NCBI GenBank assembly: GCA_002898915.1
Contig: BEHO01000068.1
Span: 1-6,404, forward strand
Source: a bacterium HR12
GTDB lineage: Bacteria > Actinomycetota > UBA4738 > HRBIN12
Length of the DNA: 6,404 nt
Direction: 5' to 3'
A program made the position numbers and the translations under genes. Position 1 is the first letter of the stretch. The number at the start of each line of letters is the position of its first letter. Of the stretch, positions 5,706 through 6,404 are shown in pieces. Below the pieces are notes generated by a model. That model was not told where the DNA came from, ran no database searches, and saw nothing but the letters and a program-made list of their open reading frames with translations.

Positions 5706-6404
5706 TCAGCCGGCCGGCGCCCCGGTCGCCTCACGCTCCTCGGTCCCCTTCCGGGACGACGGCTTCCCCGTCGCCTCGGGCACGACGACCGGCGCGTCGT
5801 CCTCGGGCCCGAACGTGGCGAGCCCCACGGCCTGGCGGACCCGGCGCTCGATCTCCGCCGCGATCTCCGGGTGCTCGACCAGGAACTGCCGCGCGTTCTC
5901 CCGGCCCTGCCCGAGCTGCTCCCCCTCGTAGGTGAACCAGGCGCCGCTCTTGCGGATGATCTCCATGTCGACGCCGACGTCGAGGAGGCTGCCCTCCTTG
6001 GAGATGCCCTGCCCGTAGAGGATGTCGAACTCGCACTGCCGGAACGGTGGCGCGACCTTGTTCTTCACGACCTTCACCCGCGTACGGGAGCCGATCACGT
6101 CCGCGCCGTCCTTCAGGTTCTCCACCTTGCGGACGTCCAGGCGCACCGAGGCGTAGAACTTCAACGCGCGTCCCCCCGGCGTGGTCTCGGGGTTCCCGAA
6201 CATGACCCCGATCTTCTCGCGCAGCTGGTTGATGAACACCGCCGTGGTCTCGAAGCGCGAGAGGGACCCGGCGAGCTTGCGCATGGCCTGGGACATGAGC
6301 CGCGCCTGGAGGCCGACGTGCGAGTCCCCCATCTCGCCCTCGATCTCCGCCCGCGGCACGAGCGCCGCGACCGAGTCGACGACGATGATGTCGAGAACCC
6401 CGGA
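5706..6404 (-). CDS. recA: Recombinase RecA (5' part outside the window)
   Basis: DNA-dependent ATPase that forms filaments on single-stranded DNA, drives strand exchange and triggers LexA self-cleavage. The reading frame stays open to the right edge, so 232 C-terminal residues are visible. By comparison with E. coli RecA about 134 residues are missing, including the Walker A motif. The fragment opens in the Walker B strand ([11 protein letters not shown], aspartate at fragment residue 10), then shows loop L1 ([14 protein letters not shown]), SQAMRKL, loop L2 ([20 protein letters not shown], 57-76), [13 protein letters not shown] and [11 protein letters not shown]. The stretch [16 protein letters not shown] and [19 protein letters not shown] resembles actinobacterial RecA. 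After about residue 195 a charged, Pro/Gly-rich tail of some 37 residues is probably disordered, like other RecA tails. No intein is seen in the visible part. The TGA stop touches the recX GTG directly, indicating co-transcription. Any SOS box lies outside the window. Confidence 0.98.
   Translation of the reverse strand, partial: SGVLDIIVVDSVAALVPRAEIEGEMGDSHVGLQARLMSQAMRKLAGSLSRFETTAVFINQLREKIGVMFGNPETTPGGRALKFYASVRLDVRKVENLKDGADVIGSRTRVKVVKNKVAPPFRQCEFDILYGQGISKEGSLLDVGVDMEIIRKSGAWFTYEGEQLGQGRENARQFLVEHPEIAAEIERRVRQAVGLATFGPEDDAPVVVPEATGKPSSRKGTEEREATGAPAG

Noticed and set aside
4831..5931. Plus-strand open frame across the zinc-ribbon gene, recX and the recA end (366 codons)
   Set aside because: It is out of frame with the zinc-ribbon protein and antisense to recX and recA. 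Its Arg/Ala/Ser composition indicates a shadow.

Overview
The window is a compact, very GC-rich (roughly 70% by eye) stretch of bacterial housekeeping genes. Gene order, RecA wording and the presence of RNase Y suggest a deep-branching, high-GC Actinomycetota lineage (of the Rubrobacteria/Thermoleophilia/Acidimicrobiia kind) rather than Streptomyces or Mycobacterium. This placement is an inference from synteny and motif style only, and another high-GC phylum is not excluded.

Six of the seven genes lie on the minus strand and read from right to left. They are recA (3' two thirds only; the 5' part runs off the right edge), recX, rny (RNase Y), miaB, miaA and dapF. recA and recX abut with no spacer. 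After a 263-bp regulatory gap, rny, miaB, miaA and dapF form a tight run: one base separates rny from miaB, and miaB/miaA and miaA/dapF each share a 4-base ATGA overlap, so this run is very probably one transcript with coupled translation. MiaA and MiaB catalyse consecutive steps of tRNA A37 modification (i6A, then ms2i6A). RNase Y is the membrane-anchored mRNA decay endonuclease. DapF makes meso-diaminopimelate for peptidoglycan and lysine. RecA and RecX are the recombinase and its modulator.

The exception is a 69-residue FmdB-type zinc-ribbon gene on the plus strand between recX and rny. Its 3' end faces recX across 13 bases, and its 5' end is divergent from rny. The rny-fmdB gap (4701-4963) holds the main non-coding signals: a good candidate rny promoter giving a long (about 200 nt) leader, a candidate leaderless promoter for the zinc-ribbon gene, and a 9-bp inverted repeat that reaches into both.

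I see no mobile element, CRISPR array, tRNA, rRNA or clear intrinsic terminator. I found no sign of an undescribed multi-gene system. The points worth a second look are the shared promoter region, the rny leader and the cysteine-rich tail of the zinc-ribbon protein.
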